From contig JAGSPU010000054.1 of NCBI GenBank assembly GCA_019321725.1, forward strand, positions 124,001 to 188,000: DNA of 64,000 nucleotides. Direction: 5' to 3'. Below are positions 13,701 to 26,500 of this stretch, in pieces. A model generated the notes under the pieces. The model was given only the letters and a program-made list of their open reading frames with translations. It ran no database searches and was not told the DNA's origin. Origin of the DNA: Paulownia fortunei. Its lineage: Eukaryota; Streptophyta; Magnoliopsida; Lamiales; Paulowniaceae. A program made the translations under genes and the position numbers. The stretch's first letter is position 1; each line of letters opens with the position of its first letter.

Positions 13701-16700
13701 AAGATAATTACTTGAGTACTTCAAATTTAGATTACGTTTAAAAAGAAAAGGAGTTGTAAAACCAGTCTAGAGAGTTTTTTAGGTTGTGTTTGGACATGAA
13801 CTTAATGATAATAATACTAAAGGAAAATGTTAATACAATTTTTTTATTTTTTTTTCCACTCTTGTTTCTCTTATAAACATCCCTTATCCAACCATAAGTA
13901 GTTCTCGAAAACTCCAAACACTAATGCAATGATGCTTGGCAAACCTTCCCCTTAGGCAACACAGCCATTGGGCTCAGTCTCTCAAGAAATTCAATTTGAA
14001 TTTTCAATGATGCCCTTGGCCTTTTCTGAAATACCAAACAAGGCATGTAAAATAACATTTTATTTATCTTCTGCTTAAATATAATATAAAAGTTTTTACT
14101 TAACTAGAATATAAAAAATTTTAGTTTAGTCCTCTATTATAAATTGATATTTATATTTAAAGTTACATCATAAATAAATAAAATGCATAAAATATTTTTT
14201 TTAACACTTCATAGTAAATTACATACACTTCACGTGTATCCATTTTAATTGTAATAAGATCTAGTTATATATGTGGGTGAATGTAAAAAAAATAAAATTA
14301 TTCAGCGTTTCACTTTAATCGTAAATTCTAAATACTAGTGAGTGTGAAAAAAATATTTTATTGAATATTTGACTTTGAGTATTAAATTCTACAAATAGAT
14401 TACTCAAAATTCATGTATTTATGGATGATGATGAAATATTTTATGACTAGTGAGGTTTTGAATTTGATGATTTCATAAGAAATAGGGTTAGGACATAAAT
14501 TTGTATGTCCCTTCGTTACACTTTCCAAGTTTTACTTTTTCACCATCCTATGCCTATCAATTCTTATGTCCCTACAATTATAAAGAAAGAAAAAGTTTTA
14601 ATTATTGAGCAATCTTTTCATACTGAATGAATATTTCATATGTTACAGCCAGCTATCATGCAATAACTAAAAACTATTAAACCACTAAGTGACGTGACCT
14701 TTATTTCATCATGAACTCAATGCCCAAATCTTTCATACTTGGTGTGTAAGAAATATCATCAACAATCTCAGTCCGTAACTAATTTTACAGCCAAATTAGG
14801 CATTAAATGAAATGAAACTTAAAAAAAAAAATGGTAGTACTGAAATTTATAGTCAAAAAACTAGGTTTCATTTTCAATACTTTACTTACAAACGTTACAA
14901 TAAATGTAAAAAAATTTATATTGTAAAAAAATCCAAGCATTGCAAGTAATTAATTATGGTGTCCGACTCCAAGAGATGTTATACAATATGATGTGAATCG
15001 GTTGTGTATCTCACCAAAAATTTTACATACATTAATATATGTATATAAATATATAATGAGATATATACTAATATATATCATCGAGTATAAAATCTACAAA
15101 GTATATAATTTTTGTTGAGGTTCAGCACTCATTTTAAACAGACATGTGTACTTAAGTTTAATAATGTGCAACATCTTGAAATAAAAAATTGTATGCACTT
15201 ATGAAAATGTTATTCAAACATTTAAGGTGAAATAGGGTCCGATGAATCTTTTTATGATAAACAGATCCATGAATCAAAATGATTTGTGGATTGATCAGAT
15301 CTTAGGATCAGATGCCGATAAATATATTGAATTATCTATGTAGTTGAAAGTCCTTACAAAAAAATAAAATAATGTGTAGATACACAAAAAAGATAATGTA
15401 TAGATAAGAAATAATCATAAGACTTAATTACATTGAATGCCTGAACCCATAAAATGTCTCGGAACCACCCATTAATTTTTATCATTAGACCATGTCCGAT
15501 TAAGAAAATATTAGTCTGTTTTTATAACAAGATCATGTTCAATTTTAGTTGCGTCAATTGTTGCTACGTTTGGTGTTTGGTTCCAAATTCTACTTACGCG
15601 GATATTTATTTATTTTAATAATATTTGATTATTTAATTATTAATTGTTATTATTAATTATTTTTTACGATTGATATTTTTTATGTAACAATATATTTAAT
15701 CAATTTGTTTCTAAAAGAAATATGAAATTTTAATCAGCATCATCAATTGGTAAAATTTGTACCGCAATAAAACAAATGGGTAAATTTTGTACGTATAATG
15801 GGGACCCAATGGGCCAATCGTTGCTTTCACAAGTCCCATCGTCAAGTAACCGACACTATTAATTTTTCACAAAACTATAATTAGACAACTAAAGAATAAT
15901 TTCAATTTTTATACATTAGAATTTGGATACATTTGGATTAACCATTCACCTTCCACAAATATATTATTTTGATGAAATTATATATATGTATATATATGTT
16001 GATTGAGAATGAATTGTGCTAAATTATTTCAGTGAATGACGCCAATCAGCTTTTGGTGTGTTGTGGCGGTGCAAAGGTGGCTTTTGATTCGGCCACTGAG
16101 TTGGGACAAATTTGGGCCCCAAAATCTAATTACAATTAAAGCCAATTTTGTCTGGAATGTGTAGCTAAAATAAAGTTCAACGAGTCAAAAAGTTTAAGGG
16201 GCCGCTTCCCTAAAACAATAATAAAGATTAGATTGGCCTAAGATTCATGTTTGTAGTTGCACACCTTTGAAGACAATATCCGAATTCCTTTCTCTTTTTG
16301 TTTTGGTTAAAATATGTATTATGTAAAATTAATTAAAATAATGGCAGAGAATCTTGTAATGTGAGAGGAGGTTAGTGTCATCATACATTATCCATATAGT
16401 TTATCTTGTGCTTTTGATTCCTAAAGCCATCATGCAAGGTTAGGTTTTGAAAATTCTTGGCTAGTCTTAGGCCCGTTTGTTTTCAATGTCCAAAGGTAAT
16501 TTTTTTTTATTATTTGAAATTTTGAAAATATATTTTATTATAAAATAATTTATTTTTATTTTTATTTTAAATTTATTTTTAAATTTACTATTGTTTTTTA
16601 TCTTGTCATGCATCTATCAAAATTCATTGCTTGAGAATCAACACTAACATAATTGAAAATTTTGTTTTGTAATTTTTGTGAACTCATTGTACTCTAATAG

Positions 16701-18143
16701 TATCTAACTACTAGTGGTGAGTCTAGTATAATGAATTGTAAATTACACTTTTTCAAAATAAGTTTTCTTTAAATAATATTCATGGTGCAATTAGTATAAT
16801 GTATACTGAATGCTTGGATAATTGATAAATATTTTATTTTAAAAAAAAAATATTTATCAATTATCTACATATATGTGTAGTGTCTCAAAAACTACTTTGA
16901 TTATACATACGTATGCAAATGGTGAATTATGGACATCGAGATTGATTGGCTCCTTCTACGTATCCATATACCTAACAAAAGGTGGTTAACTCAAGACAGT
17001 TTTTCAAACTCAAACATCTAAATGAAGACCACATGTACTGGTAATTCGGGCAACAAATTTGTAGTCAACCCATTTAATGACCGAAAGTTTCGTTGAACTT
17101 TACTTCTCCTAGTCGCATGGTATTATAGAAAAAACCATGGAAGGCAAGACTTTTTGATACACTTGAGCTTTAGCCAACCAAGTGGAATCAAGTCGAATTT
17201 AGATAAGTGCGTGCCAAAGAATAAATAAATGGTTCTTATTGAGAATTTCCACAAAGATACACAACATTACAATAAGTGCTTACCTTTTTCAAAATCGAAT
17301 GTCAAATTTGTGACTGTTTGATGCATGAATCCATGTTACCTAGAATCAAATATCCTTGTCAAGAATTGACTACCACGTTACTAACCATATTCATGCTTAT
17401 ATCCAAATCATCAAATTTCCTTATGTTCTTTGACAAAGAAGGCCCTTTGTCTGTTGTTAGTGAAGCATCTCAACCACAATACATTTTGATTTGGCGAGGA
17501 AAGAGACTTGATCTCGTGGAATTGACCTTACGAATCTAACGAACTTGAACCCAAACCCGAAGGAACTTGGGTTTCTTCAATGCGAACACCTGCTAAAGAT
17601 GCTTAAAGACACCAAATGATTGTTATGTTTGTTGAGTGACCCCAAGTATAACATCATGTCTAAGATATAAACAATAAGATCTAAAGCATCAAGAGAATTT
17701 GAAAAAATGATTTAAAGACTGAGAGAATTTGAAATATGATATAGAGACGTATTAAATGCATATTTCTTTAATGTGGTTGACGAGTCCGATTTATAGTGTT
17801 GAAATCTTACACATGGTTGCGCAATGACCATGTATAATGATATTATTATAGTTGGGAATCAAAATCCTGCATTAGGTCACATTGGGATCAAGTCTATTCC
17901 ATGCATAATTTCTTAGCTCATGTCTTTAATTGTAGTTTTTTTTTTATATTTAGGGGTTATTTAGTCTTTTTGATTACAACCATATCAACCCACATCACAT
18001 TTCCTTCAAACTAATAAAAAAGAGATGGATAGCAAGTTGGATTCTTTATTTCAGATGTTGTTTCATTTCTTATTCCAACATCAGCCATACATATCAAATG
18101 TATTAGATGACATTCTTAATGTACATTAACGTGTATTGATATT
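10717..18143. other. Long AT-rich intergenic region
   Basis: About 7.4 kb without a recognisable gene. The first 300-400 bases are the likely promoter and 5' UTR of the TMK gene. The remainder is AT-rich with scattered frames of 60-90 codons that have no recognisable motif and no coding-like composition. A strong inverted repeat lies at 16,817-16,865. The part after 17,270 is less AT-rich, but I recognise nothing in it. Confidence 0.6.
16817..16865. repeat. Perfect 18-base inverted repeat (hairpin)
   Basis: The arms gataattgataaatattt and aaatatttatcaattatc are exact reverse complements separated by about 13 A/T bases. It could be a small MITE-like element or a simple AT hairpin. No flanking duplication was established. 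Confidence 0.7.
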
Positions 18144-18149
18144 ATTGAA

Positions 18150-19180
18150 ATGAGATATGAAATACTATTTGAAATAAATCATACTTGGGATCAAGCTTGA
18201 AGAAAGTGGGTCGTCCAGCAGTTAACTTACAGTCCATTTTTGCAAAGGAGTGGGCAACTTTATTCCCCAGCCCTGGAATTTTATGTTCCATATAGGCCAT
18301 AGTTTGAGAATACTTCTTCCTTCTTGGACTTCCACATTGGATGACCAGAAAGATTGAGTCTTCATGGAGGATGACGAGGACAGCTCAAGAGAGTCACTCT
18401 TATATAGACTTCTTTTCTTGTAATATCTATCATTTACCTTTTATGGGCATTGGATTATCAATTAGGGATGAAGCTTGCCATTTTTTTGGGTTTTTGGCTC
18501 ATTTTATAAGTATCGAAAATCTTTTTTTTTCGTTAACTTTATTAAAATTCTGAAAAAGAGATTGTAATAGTAATTTAGAAAGCTCCAAAGAAAACTCTTA
18601 AATAAAGAGTATTTATGCCCTTACAACAATCATTTAAATGTAAAGCTTGAAAGATGCAATTTGTCAACTCTAAGAAGACCGTGAACTTGATCCATATGCA
18701 AAAGTGTAGATTCTTGTGTATTGCAAAGCCAAATTAGCAAGACGATCAACCTCTTTAAAACTTTGTAGTTCCAAATCAGTTATGCTCATATAAGACCTAA
18801 TCCTATATAATAAGTACAAAAAAAATTATGAAATTTTTTTGGTAATATTTTTGGAGAATTTAAAAGATATTAGAGATCTTATCTTACAGACACACTGACT
18901 AGCTCATTATCTTAGTCAAAAGTCTTTCTTTAGTAGCGTGCGAAATGAGGAAATTTTTGTAGTAGTTGGAAGAGTTTTTACTGAAGCCCAAGCCTTCCAG
19001 GACAAAGAGTAGTTGCGCAATTGTATCCATCCACGTGGTGGGGAATGGATGGAGGGTGTTGATTGGCCCCATGACCTAAAAGAAGGTCGGGGACCCTTTC
19101 TTGCTTGCAATGAATGAGAACCGGCTCCTATTTCAATCCATGTTGGACCGATCAATATACTAATAAATTTCAAAATGTTA
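18150..19180 (-). mobile_element. LINE-like reverse-transcriptase/RNase H remnant, unit A
   Basis: On the minus strand, short open pieces resemble the RNase H tail of plant LINE polyproteins: SPPRGWIQL near 19,020-19,045, FKEVDRLANLALQY near 18,715-18,760 and GLGNKVAHSFAKM near 18,235-18,275. They are in different frames and are separated by stops, so this is a relic. A second copy lies in unit B. The assignment rests on short motifs only and could be wrong. Confidence 0.35.
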
Positions 19181-21631
19181 TAAGATATTTGGGATTAGTT
19201 AATAATTGGATTTTTGTAATTTTCATGATTAAACTAAAGGAGATGTTTGAATTTTATAAGATGAATTGGGATATTAGAAAAGCTTATATTTTCTTATGAT
19301 TTTATTATTAATTATTAGTCTTCATTTTAAATTTTTTAACCAAAACATGTTACAATTTGTTATAAGCTCTCAAATATTTTCTTTTGAATATTTCAATGAA
19401 AAATAAACTTAGTCATCCACCCTCTTAGTCAGCTCGAAATAAATGTGTGCCGAGAAATTTCTATAATTACGTGCAGATTGGGATTGAGCTTAATTATTTA
19501 AATCAATTGATTAGGATAGGCCCTTGTCAAAATAACTATATGATGCTAGGTATTAAGGCTTTATTTTAAGATATTACAAACGTAATTGAATAATGCATTG
19601 GATCAACCTGCATCCCATATGACATAAATTCTGGCTTCTTTTCTCTTTTGATTTTCCTCTCTTTACGTTGTCTTTCATGTTAAGTGAAGGTTTTTGTTGC
19701 ATTCCAACTCTCACATTGCGAAAACATAAATTGTTAATCAAATGGAGATTGGCAGTCGAGATAGAGGTTTGAAAGGATGTGTATTCATTTGTTCAATAAC
19801 GACTTGATTAATCGTGTGAGGTCTGGATTGGGTCATGTCCAAACCCAAGACGTTGACTGGAAGTATTTTTTACTCCATCATATACTACATAGTTGAGAGG
19901 GAAGATCTCCCAGATTCGAAATCTCCATTCTATTAGGAACTGGGTTGGGGAAGGACAATGGATTCTCTCCTCAACTAGTATTCTGATTGGATGAGTATAT
20001 CTGAATTCTTGGAATGGAACATAATTACTTACAGAAGAACACTTGGAAGAAAATCTTCCAGTTCTGTAAATTCTTATACCAGAATAAGGAAAGATCTGTT
20101 GAAACTAGCATAGATTTTAATTTTGATTATTTCCTATATCGAATCTTTTGATAGAGGTACAAGGGAAGACAAATAATAACACAACCAAACAATAATTCTT
20201 TGCTTCAACAATGTGATTGCACCTCCCTTCCAGGAAAACGCTAAACAAAGAGCCAAACAAGATGGTCAAAAGACGGTATCTTCACAAAACTCTTAACTAT
20301 TAACAGAGTTTTTATGATCTAATTGGGACAGGAAAGGAAGGGGGTGCCTAAAAAGGTTACAAACCAGTCCAACAAACTTCAGTAGACTACTGAAACACAT
20401 ACATCAAGCTGTCATTTCTTGTACAATTAAAACCAAAGAACAACAGAACTTAGTCTCGTAGTTAAAACATGAAATAGCTAGCTGCCATCAAGGCAACAAT
20501 GAACCACAGTTTATAACCATAGATAAAGCAAAGAAAGACAATGCATATTTTTTATCCATTGCATCTTGAACATATTGCATCAAAATACAACAGACATGCT
20601 AATTAGCAGGGGCTGGTGGGAGCTGGGAGACTCGGTTCAAGAACCTGAAGCATACCTGTTGCTAGCCTCCTTGTAAGATCCTCAACAGGAACTTTCACTA
20701 CATCCCTCCTCATGCCAACGTCCGTAGCATAGCGGCTAGCACAATAAACCCCAATAGCAGTAGCTGCCATCCCATAAATGTTAGTGGTGACAAGACGCAG
20801 TGGTGTAGACAATACAGCTGCAAGGGGTCCACCTATGATAGACACGGCCTGTCCACTTTGTCCCATTGTACTCTGATCCAGCACAAGCAACCCTGTCTTG
20901 CAGTAAATAGCAAAGTCTTCACAATTGTTCTTAAACACATTATAGCACCCAAACCCATTGTCAAGCAGGTACTTGGCTCGATGAATGACCACATCATCAG
21001 CATCCGAGACAGCCAGTGTACACGTTCCTCCTCGTGCTTTTGCAAGAAAAAGTGCAGGGCTGACAGCATACTCAAAGCGGTACAAAATGCCACCAGCAAG
21101 GAAGCAGTTCAAACATGAAGAGACCACCCCATGCCCCTCTTCTGATGGGACACAGGTGGGGCATGGCAGATGAGACCGAGTAGGTCCTGAGCTCACCAAA
21201 AGGAGATCTACACAGTCCCAGTACCCACTTCTTGGCCACGCCTAGTGAAATGTATAACTTTATCATCCCCAACATAGATGCCTGCTCTCATCCAAACAAA
21301 AAGCAACAAACATATATCAGTATGAATAACAATAATGAAAAGAAGTTCTATTAAATTGTCACAAGACAGATTAACCTTCAAAAGAGATAATAATGCCTAG
21401 ATCTGGATGACAGAAGCAATTTGCCTAAGGAGATTCCAGGTACTTCCTAGGATGGCATGCAAGAATGCTTCTATTAAAAATAAGTAAGACTCCCATGTAA
21501 TTTTCTCTTAATTCACCTAACTCTTACTTTATGATATTAATCAGCTTGTATTTCAAAATATTATCAAACTCAGACTATTACAAACAAGATATGAATTGTG
21601 AGCCATAAAAAGCATGTGTACTTTTCTCAGT

Positions 21632-21676
21632 GTATACAATAACAGCAGTTTTGCGCTGTTGTTAATTATTGTATAC
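21632..21676. repeat. Imperfect palindrome in intron 2 of copy A
   Basis: The arms gtatacaataa and ttattgtatac flank an inner CAGCAG/CTGTTG pair around a short loop. It is kept in the duplicate intron at about 38,427-38,471, where one outer base has changed. No known function. Confidence 0.6.
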
Positions 21677-21828
21677 TTCTTTACCTTTTTCATACTTTCT
21701 CAATAATGAAGTTCTTCATGTCAATTCTCTTCTTCAGGAAAAAATGTAATGGGTAAGAAAGTAAAAACTCCTTGTCACTTTAGAAACTTGAACAGTCCCA
21801 AACCCAAAATAATGAAGACTGCATCAAC

Positions 21829-23043
21829 ATCTAGAGGGCCTTTCTCATGGATCATCAAATTTTTAATGTAACAGGCCAGAAGAATAAAAAGACCTCCTCC
21901 TATATTCTAACCTAAAAAATCTCCTTTTTTATCAGTTCAATTGATATACTCACTGAGAGATATCTTCTTCGTTTTATTTTCTACAACTAGGCCCTCATTA
22001 CAGTTTATAATATTTGCTTGAAGAAAGACAATGCAAAACAGAAATTATAATTATATTTGTTGGAGAAGAAAATATAAAGATAGAAATTCAATAATAATAT
22101 ATGTTGGAGAAACAAAATGCAATGAAAGAAATACAGTAATAATATTTGCTTGGAGATAGAAATGCAATAATGGAACTGAGACTGTATTCACTAACACCAA
22201 ATGCTGGTCAAGTAGTTATCTATCCTTCAGAAGAAGTAAAAGGAATAAAAAGCAAGTACAACATGATATGATACAGAGGACACGACTAGAAGTTTGTAAA
22301 AGATTTCCAGATTACTCGAGAACTAAAAACTGAAGGGGAAAAAATTTCAACAACAAACTCAGTTCTCATTCATAGGTAGCAAAGCAAACATCGATCAAAG
22401 AACACACAAGGAGGCTACTTTTGGGTCACAAAAACTGAACAAAAGGATGGTGGATTTGTGAAGAGTAAACTATATATTAGCAATTGAATTCAAGGAAGTA
22501 ACAGAGGAACTAAAAATATACACCATATAACACCATTCTTTGGTTAAAAATAAAAAAGAAGAGTAGTTTTTATATTACTTTTGAACTCCGGAAATGGTTG
22601 CAAAGCTGAAAATAAAAATGCATGACGAACTCTATTAATGCCAGAACTAAAACACCTAATAAGTTGCCTTAGAAGGTGGACTTCTGATCAATCAAATAAG
22701 GGAGCACGGTCCTTCTCTAGATGGTGATAAAAAAACAAAAAGCAGAGTGCATTAGGTGAAGTTTTACAAAAAATAAAGACACATAAATTATTTATTCTGA
22801 AAATTTTTACGACTTTAGATACATTCAAGCACTTATTTGAGGGAATATGATGTTCTAAAAGAAACACCATTTACGGCAGCAACATTGATTTCCCAGTCAG
22901 CTCATCCAATTAAATCAATTTCATCAAATCTCTTCAGACAATAATTTACTGAACCTTGTACACATAAAAGAAATAGGTCCCTAAGAAACTGAATTGAGCA
23001 AAACCTTAATCCATTATACTTATGGGGTGGAAGACCACATGAT
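21829..23043. other. 1.2-kb intron segment absent from the duplicate
   Basis: Copy A and copy B introns match up to gactgcatcaac and again from ctcattctttcacac. Copy A has about 1.2 kb between these points, while copy B joins them directly at 38,637/38,638. The segment is AT-rich and holds an array of about four 43-base units near 22,007-22,173. Insertion in A and deletion in B are both possible. Confidence 0.75.
22007..22173. repeat. Degenerate tandem array, about 4 x 43 bases
   Basis: Units start near 22,007, 22,048, 22,091 and 22,137. Each has an ATAATAT core, then TTG(G/A)AGA and an A-rich tail usually containing AATGCAA. It lies only in the copy A intron of the NC/LRAT gene. Confidence 0.55.
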
Positions 23044-23550
23044 CCTCATTCTTTCACACAATTCTATTAGAATTTTTCAGAAAGTTTAACCAGAAGGGTC
23101 AAATTACTTTCTGTTATCCCAATTTCGAGCACACCGCTTTCTCTACCACTAATATCAGGAATTGTTTTCGAAATCCAACTGAAAAACCGAAAAAAAAATA
23201 GCTATCATTCAATAACTAAAAGAATAGCAAACGATATATGGCCAGCATTCATCACATTCCATTATACCAATTTACTCAATTCACAAGTAGGATCCACAGC
23301 AGATTAAACAAAAAAATTACATAAATTCAATTAAAACTAACCGTGATGAGAATAAACATAAGCAGTGCGCCATGAATAGATGTGATCCCCTGGTTTCAGG
23401 CTGCTCCTTTCGATTCTGCGCGTTTTATTCACATAACAGCCCAAAGAAAAACTCAAAAATACACAGAAAAAATATAATTACAAAAAATATATAGATATTG
23501 GCAACACTGAGTAAAACTAATTAGATTTACCTATTGGAGAGCAGCCCCAT

Positions 23551-26500
23551 TTTTCTTCCTTGATTCTCTCTCTGTGTTAAATTAGGGGGAAAAATGTGGT
23601 AGTTGAATATAAAAGATTATTTGGTTTTCGAAGAGAAACAACAATAGTTAGAAGCTTTATGCAAGTTGGGAACTTTTGCTTTTTGTGACAGTGGTGCCTG
23701 AATGTATACTGCAATTGCAATGGAACGGTTTACGGGCAGCAGATTTGAAGTGACGAAAGTGCCCTTTGCTTAAGTTCCAAATTTCGATTCTTAGCAGCTA
23801 AGGATCGTCTCGACAGTCCAGCGCCCCACACGGCGTATGTACTGCTGCAAAGCATTTCCGAACTATAATGTTTAATATTTTAAGACATCCTTATATTTCA
23901 CATCCAATAAGACCAATAAAAATTATACAATAAAAACTTTTACAGCAATGTGGTCATGCACACGTGTTAATTATCAGATATTTTATTTCATGATCGTCTA
24001 AAAATATCTTAAACTAAATTTTAGGGTAATTTTGCTGAGTTCCCCTAGTTGGAAGCAATTAATATTTTTTTTATTTCAATTTGACTTTGATCTTTGGCAT
24101 TTTTAATAAATATAAGCATTTTTTAATATGAAATACAGTCAATTAATTTTTGTACGGACTAAATGTTTTGAAACATGATTTGTTGTCATATGTCTTGGAA
24201 ATGGGCTTTATTTTGGATAGGCCTCATGAGAGCCCATATGCCTCCTAATTCTTTTTGAATTAAAGAGAATGGCAACAGGTCCCCGTAGGCCATCTCTAAT
24301 GTATTTTCCTAAGCGTGTGGCTTAGCAAAAGGGCTGCAACATATAGCCCACCAATTCTGGCTTGTTGAAAACAAGTGTTTTATGTAGATCGACTAAAGAA
24401 TCTATAGTTCAGTTTCTCGTGAATAAGTATTTTTTAATTAAATTGATATGTCAGATTCAATCGTTCAATATATTCAACTGTCTCGAATAAAATTAATTAT
24501 ATATTTTATTGTATTATATAAAATAATAATATAATATATCAATTATTATGTATAAAATAAAAATATAAATATCTAACTAAAAAAATATACATAATAAATT
24601 TAAAATATAAATAACTATGTAATCAACTATTAAGTTATTCATTGGATACGTGATTGGAACCCAAATTTTTTCTTAATTTCTCTAACCCGATTCGGACACA
24701 ATATTTTCAGAATGGAAATTTAAAGTATGATGGTGGAAAAAATTAATTTTTGTTCCGACTTTTGGGGTTGTGACTTCTGAATAGTTTCAACCCACAACTT
24801 CACTTTTTTTAGAATTGCTTCTTGCTTACTTTTTACAGCAGTGATTTGTTTCATTGTATTACACGACAGTGCACGAGTAAACATCACTTATTGTTGATGA
24901 GTTGTAAATAAGTTTTAGCGGTTTTAGTTTAATTTTGGTCTCAATTTTTTATGGGTCCTTCAACAGTACTAAATGTAACTAAATTTCTAGTTTTTTTTTC
25001 TTAAGAGAAACGAATAAGCATGCTAGGATATCAATAACTATTTGAGTATAATAACTAAATATAAGATTTCATTTGAATGATGGATTTAAAATTAAAAATT
25101 TTAAATTTATAATAATAAATTTATTAAATTTGTTTGAATAATATCTTAATACATGGATTTAAATTTTTTGAATGTCTATTTAAGTTATATTTTAAATTAT
25201 GTGATAGATTTCAAATCGAAATTCCATCAAAATACAACCTAACGAAATTCTTATAAATTAGTTGGTTTTCAATGGAGTTGAGCAAGCTACAACCTCAATT
25301 TTATTCACCCTGTATTTATTTTAGCCGAACTAATTTGAATTTGAGGCTTTGAGCAAGACTGGATTTACTTAATTAGACTCAATCACTTCTGAGTTGAGTT
25401 TGAATCTACAAGACTAAAATCAAAAAAGCATTTAGAGTACAATGTGTTAGAATAAAATAGAAAAATTATGTTAATTATGTAGTTTCTAAACTTCATAATT
25501 TAGTATTTTATCATATAAATGTTATTGTCCAAAAAAAGTTTCAAGAATATGTTTGTAAGACTAACATTTTTTAATATTTATTTATCATTTTTTATGATTG
25601 ATAATTTTTATTTTTTCTACACGCTAACATGGTATAAGTCCCAAATATCCTTAGAATATGTGCAAATTTTGAATTGCCATTAAAAGTTTTTGTATGAGTT
25701 GAGTTTGAGGTTGATTTAGACTTATAAAGTTAGAAATTAGATTCATACTCACACTTATCCTTAAATCATAAATTTGTTAATTAAGATTGCAGTTCTCCTT
25801 TATTTTATGTGGACTCTCTTAAGCAGAAAAAAATAAATAAAAATAAAATCACTGGAGTTCACAACTCCAAGAAATTATGCGTTAATGAAAATATTATAAT
25901 TTAATGACAAAGTTGAGTTTCGTACTAATCATAACATCTGTTAATATGTGAATCACGACAAGTTCTTAGATTAGATTATGCTATATATGTGATTTATATT
26001 ATTGATTCTCTCTTCGAATTCTTAATTAATTTTCTATTTTGGTTTCTCATTTAAACGTTTTGTTTAGATGTGTTGGCGGAATCCTTTTTATTATATTTGT
26101 TTTTCTTTCAAATTCTGTGTAATAAAATTGTCGATTGTGCCAGCACTTGGAGATTTCATGGTGCTCATCTCGCTTTGTCTTAACAAGGAACAGGTTAAGG
26201 ATGGAAACATGTGTGGAATTTTTTAAAGTGTTTGTCTTATCAACAAGGGAGGAATTTTAACGTGTCGCAATATAACTGGCATTTGGGATTAACAATATTG
26301 GAAGTTCCCTTGTCGAGGATGCTCCCATTTACTAACAACAGTCCACAAATATTGGACGAAGAAACTTTTCAACATTATTCCAGGAAAAGTACACATGATT
26401 TTGATTTTAAAAATTCAATCCTTTGTTTTTTATGAAAGGAAATTGCGATGCTTCACGCCAATCTTTCATTTTTTTTTTTCATTTTTTAATTATCGCCGAT

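Larger units (their letters stand above)
20603..23550 (-). pseudogene. NC/LRAT-domain protein, copy A (one-base frameshift)
   Basis: Three exons on the minus strand: 23550-23531 (MGLLSN), 23415-23342 and 21281-20603, with GT-AG borders. The family is the plant NC domain, related to lecithin:retinol acyltransferase. Key motifs are the H-box region ([16 protein letters not shown], spanning exons 2 and 3) and NNCEDF with the presumed catalytic Cys. Hydrophobic segments follow in the C-terminal third. The enzyme's substrate in plants is not known to me; the closest Arabidopsis gene I recall is At5g06370. Compared with copy B, one A is missing near 21,210 (minus-strand GTGTTAGATC becomes GTGTAGATC), which makes a stop right after EVGTGTV. 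The summed exons are 773 bases, one short of 258 codons, confirming a single missing base. The C-terminus (LEPSLPAPTSPC) is longer than in copy B. This is either a true frameshift allele or a sequence error. Confidence 0.8.

Noticed and set aside
17276..17539. 87-codon plus-strand open frame
   Set aside because: No recognisable domain and the surroundings are AT-rich; not enough to call a gene.
20833..21275. Additional small frames over the NC/LRAT exon
   Set aside because: Shadow frames of exon 3; only the frame with NNCEDF and the LRAT motifs is supported.
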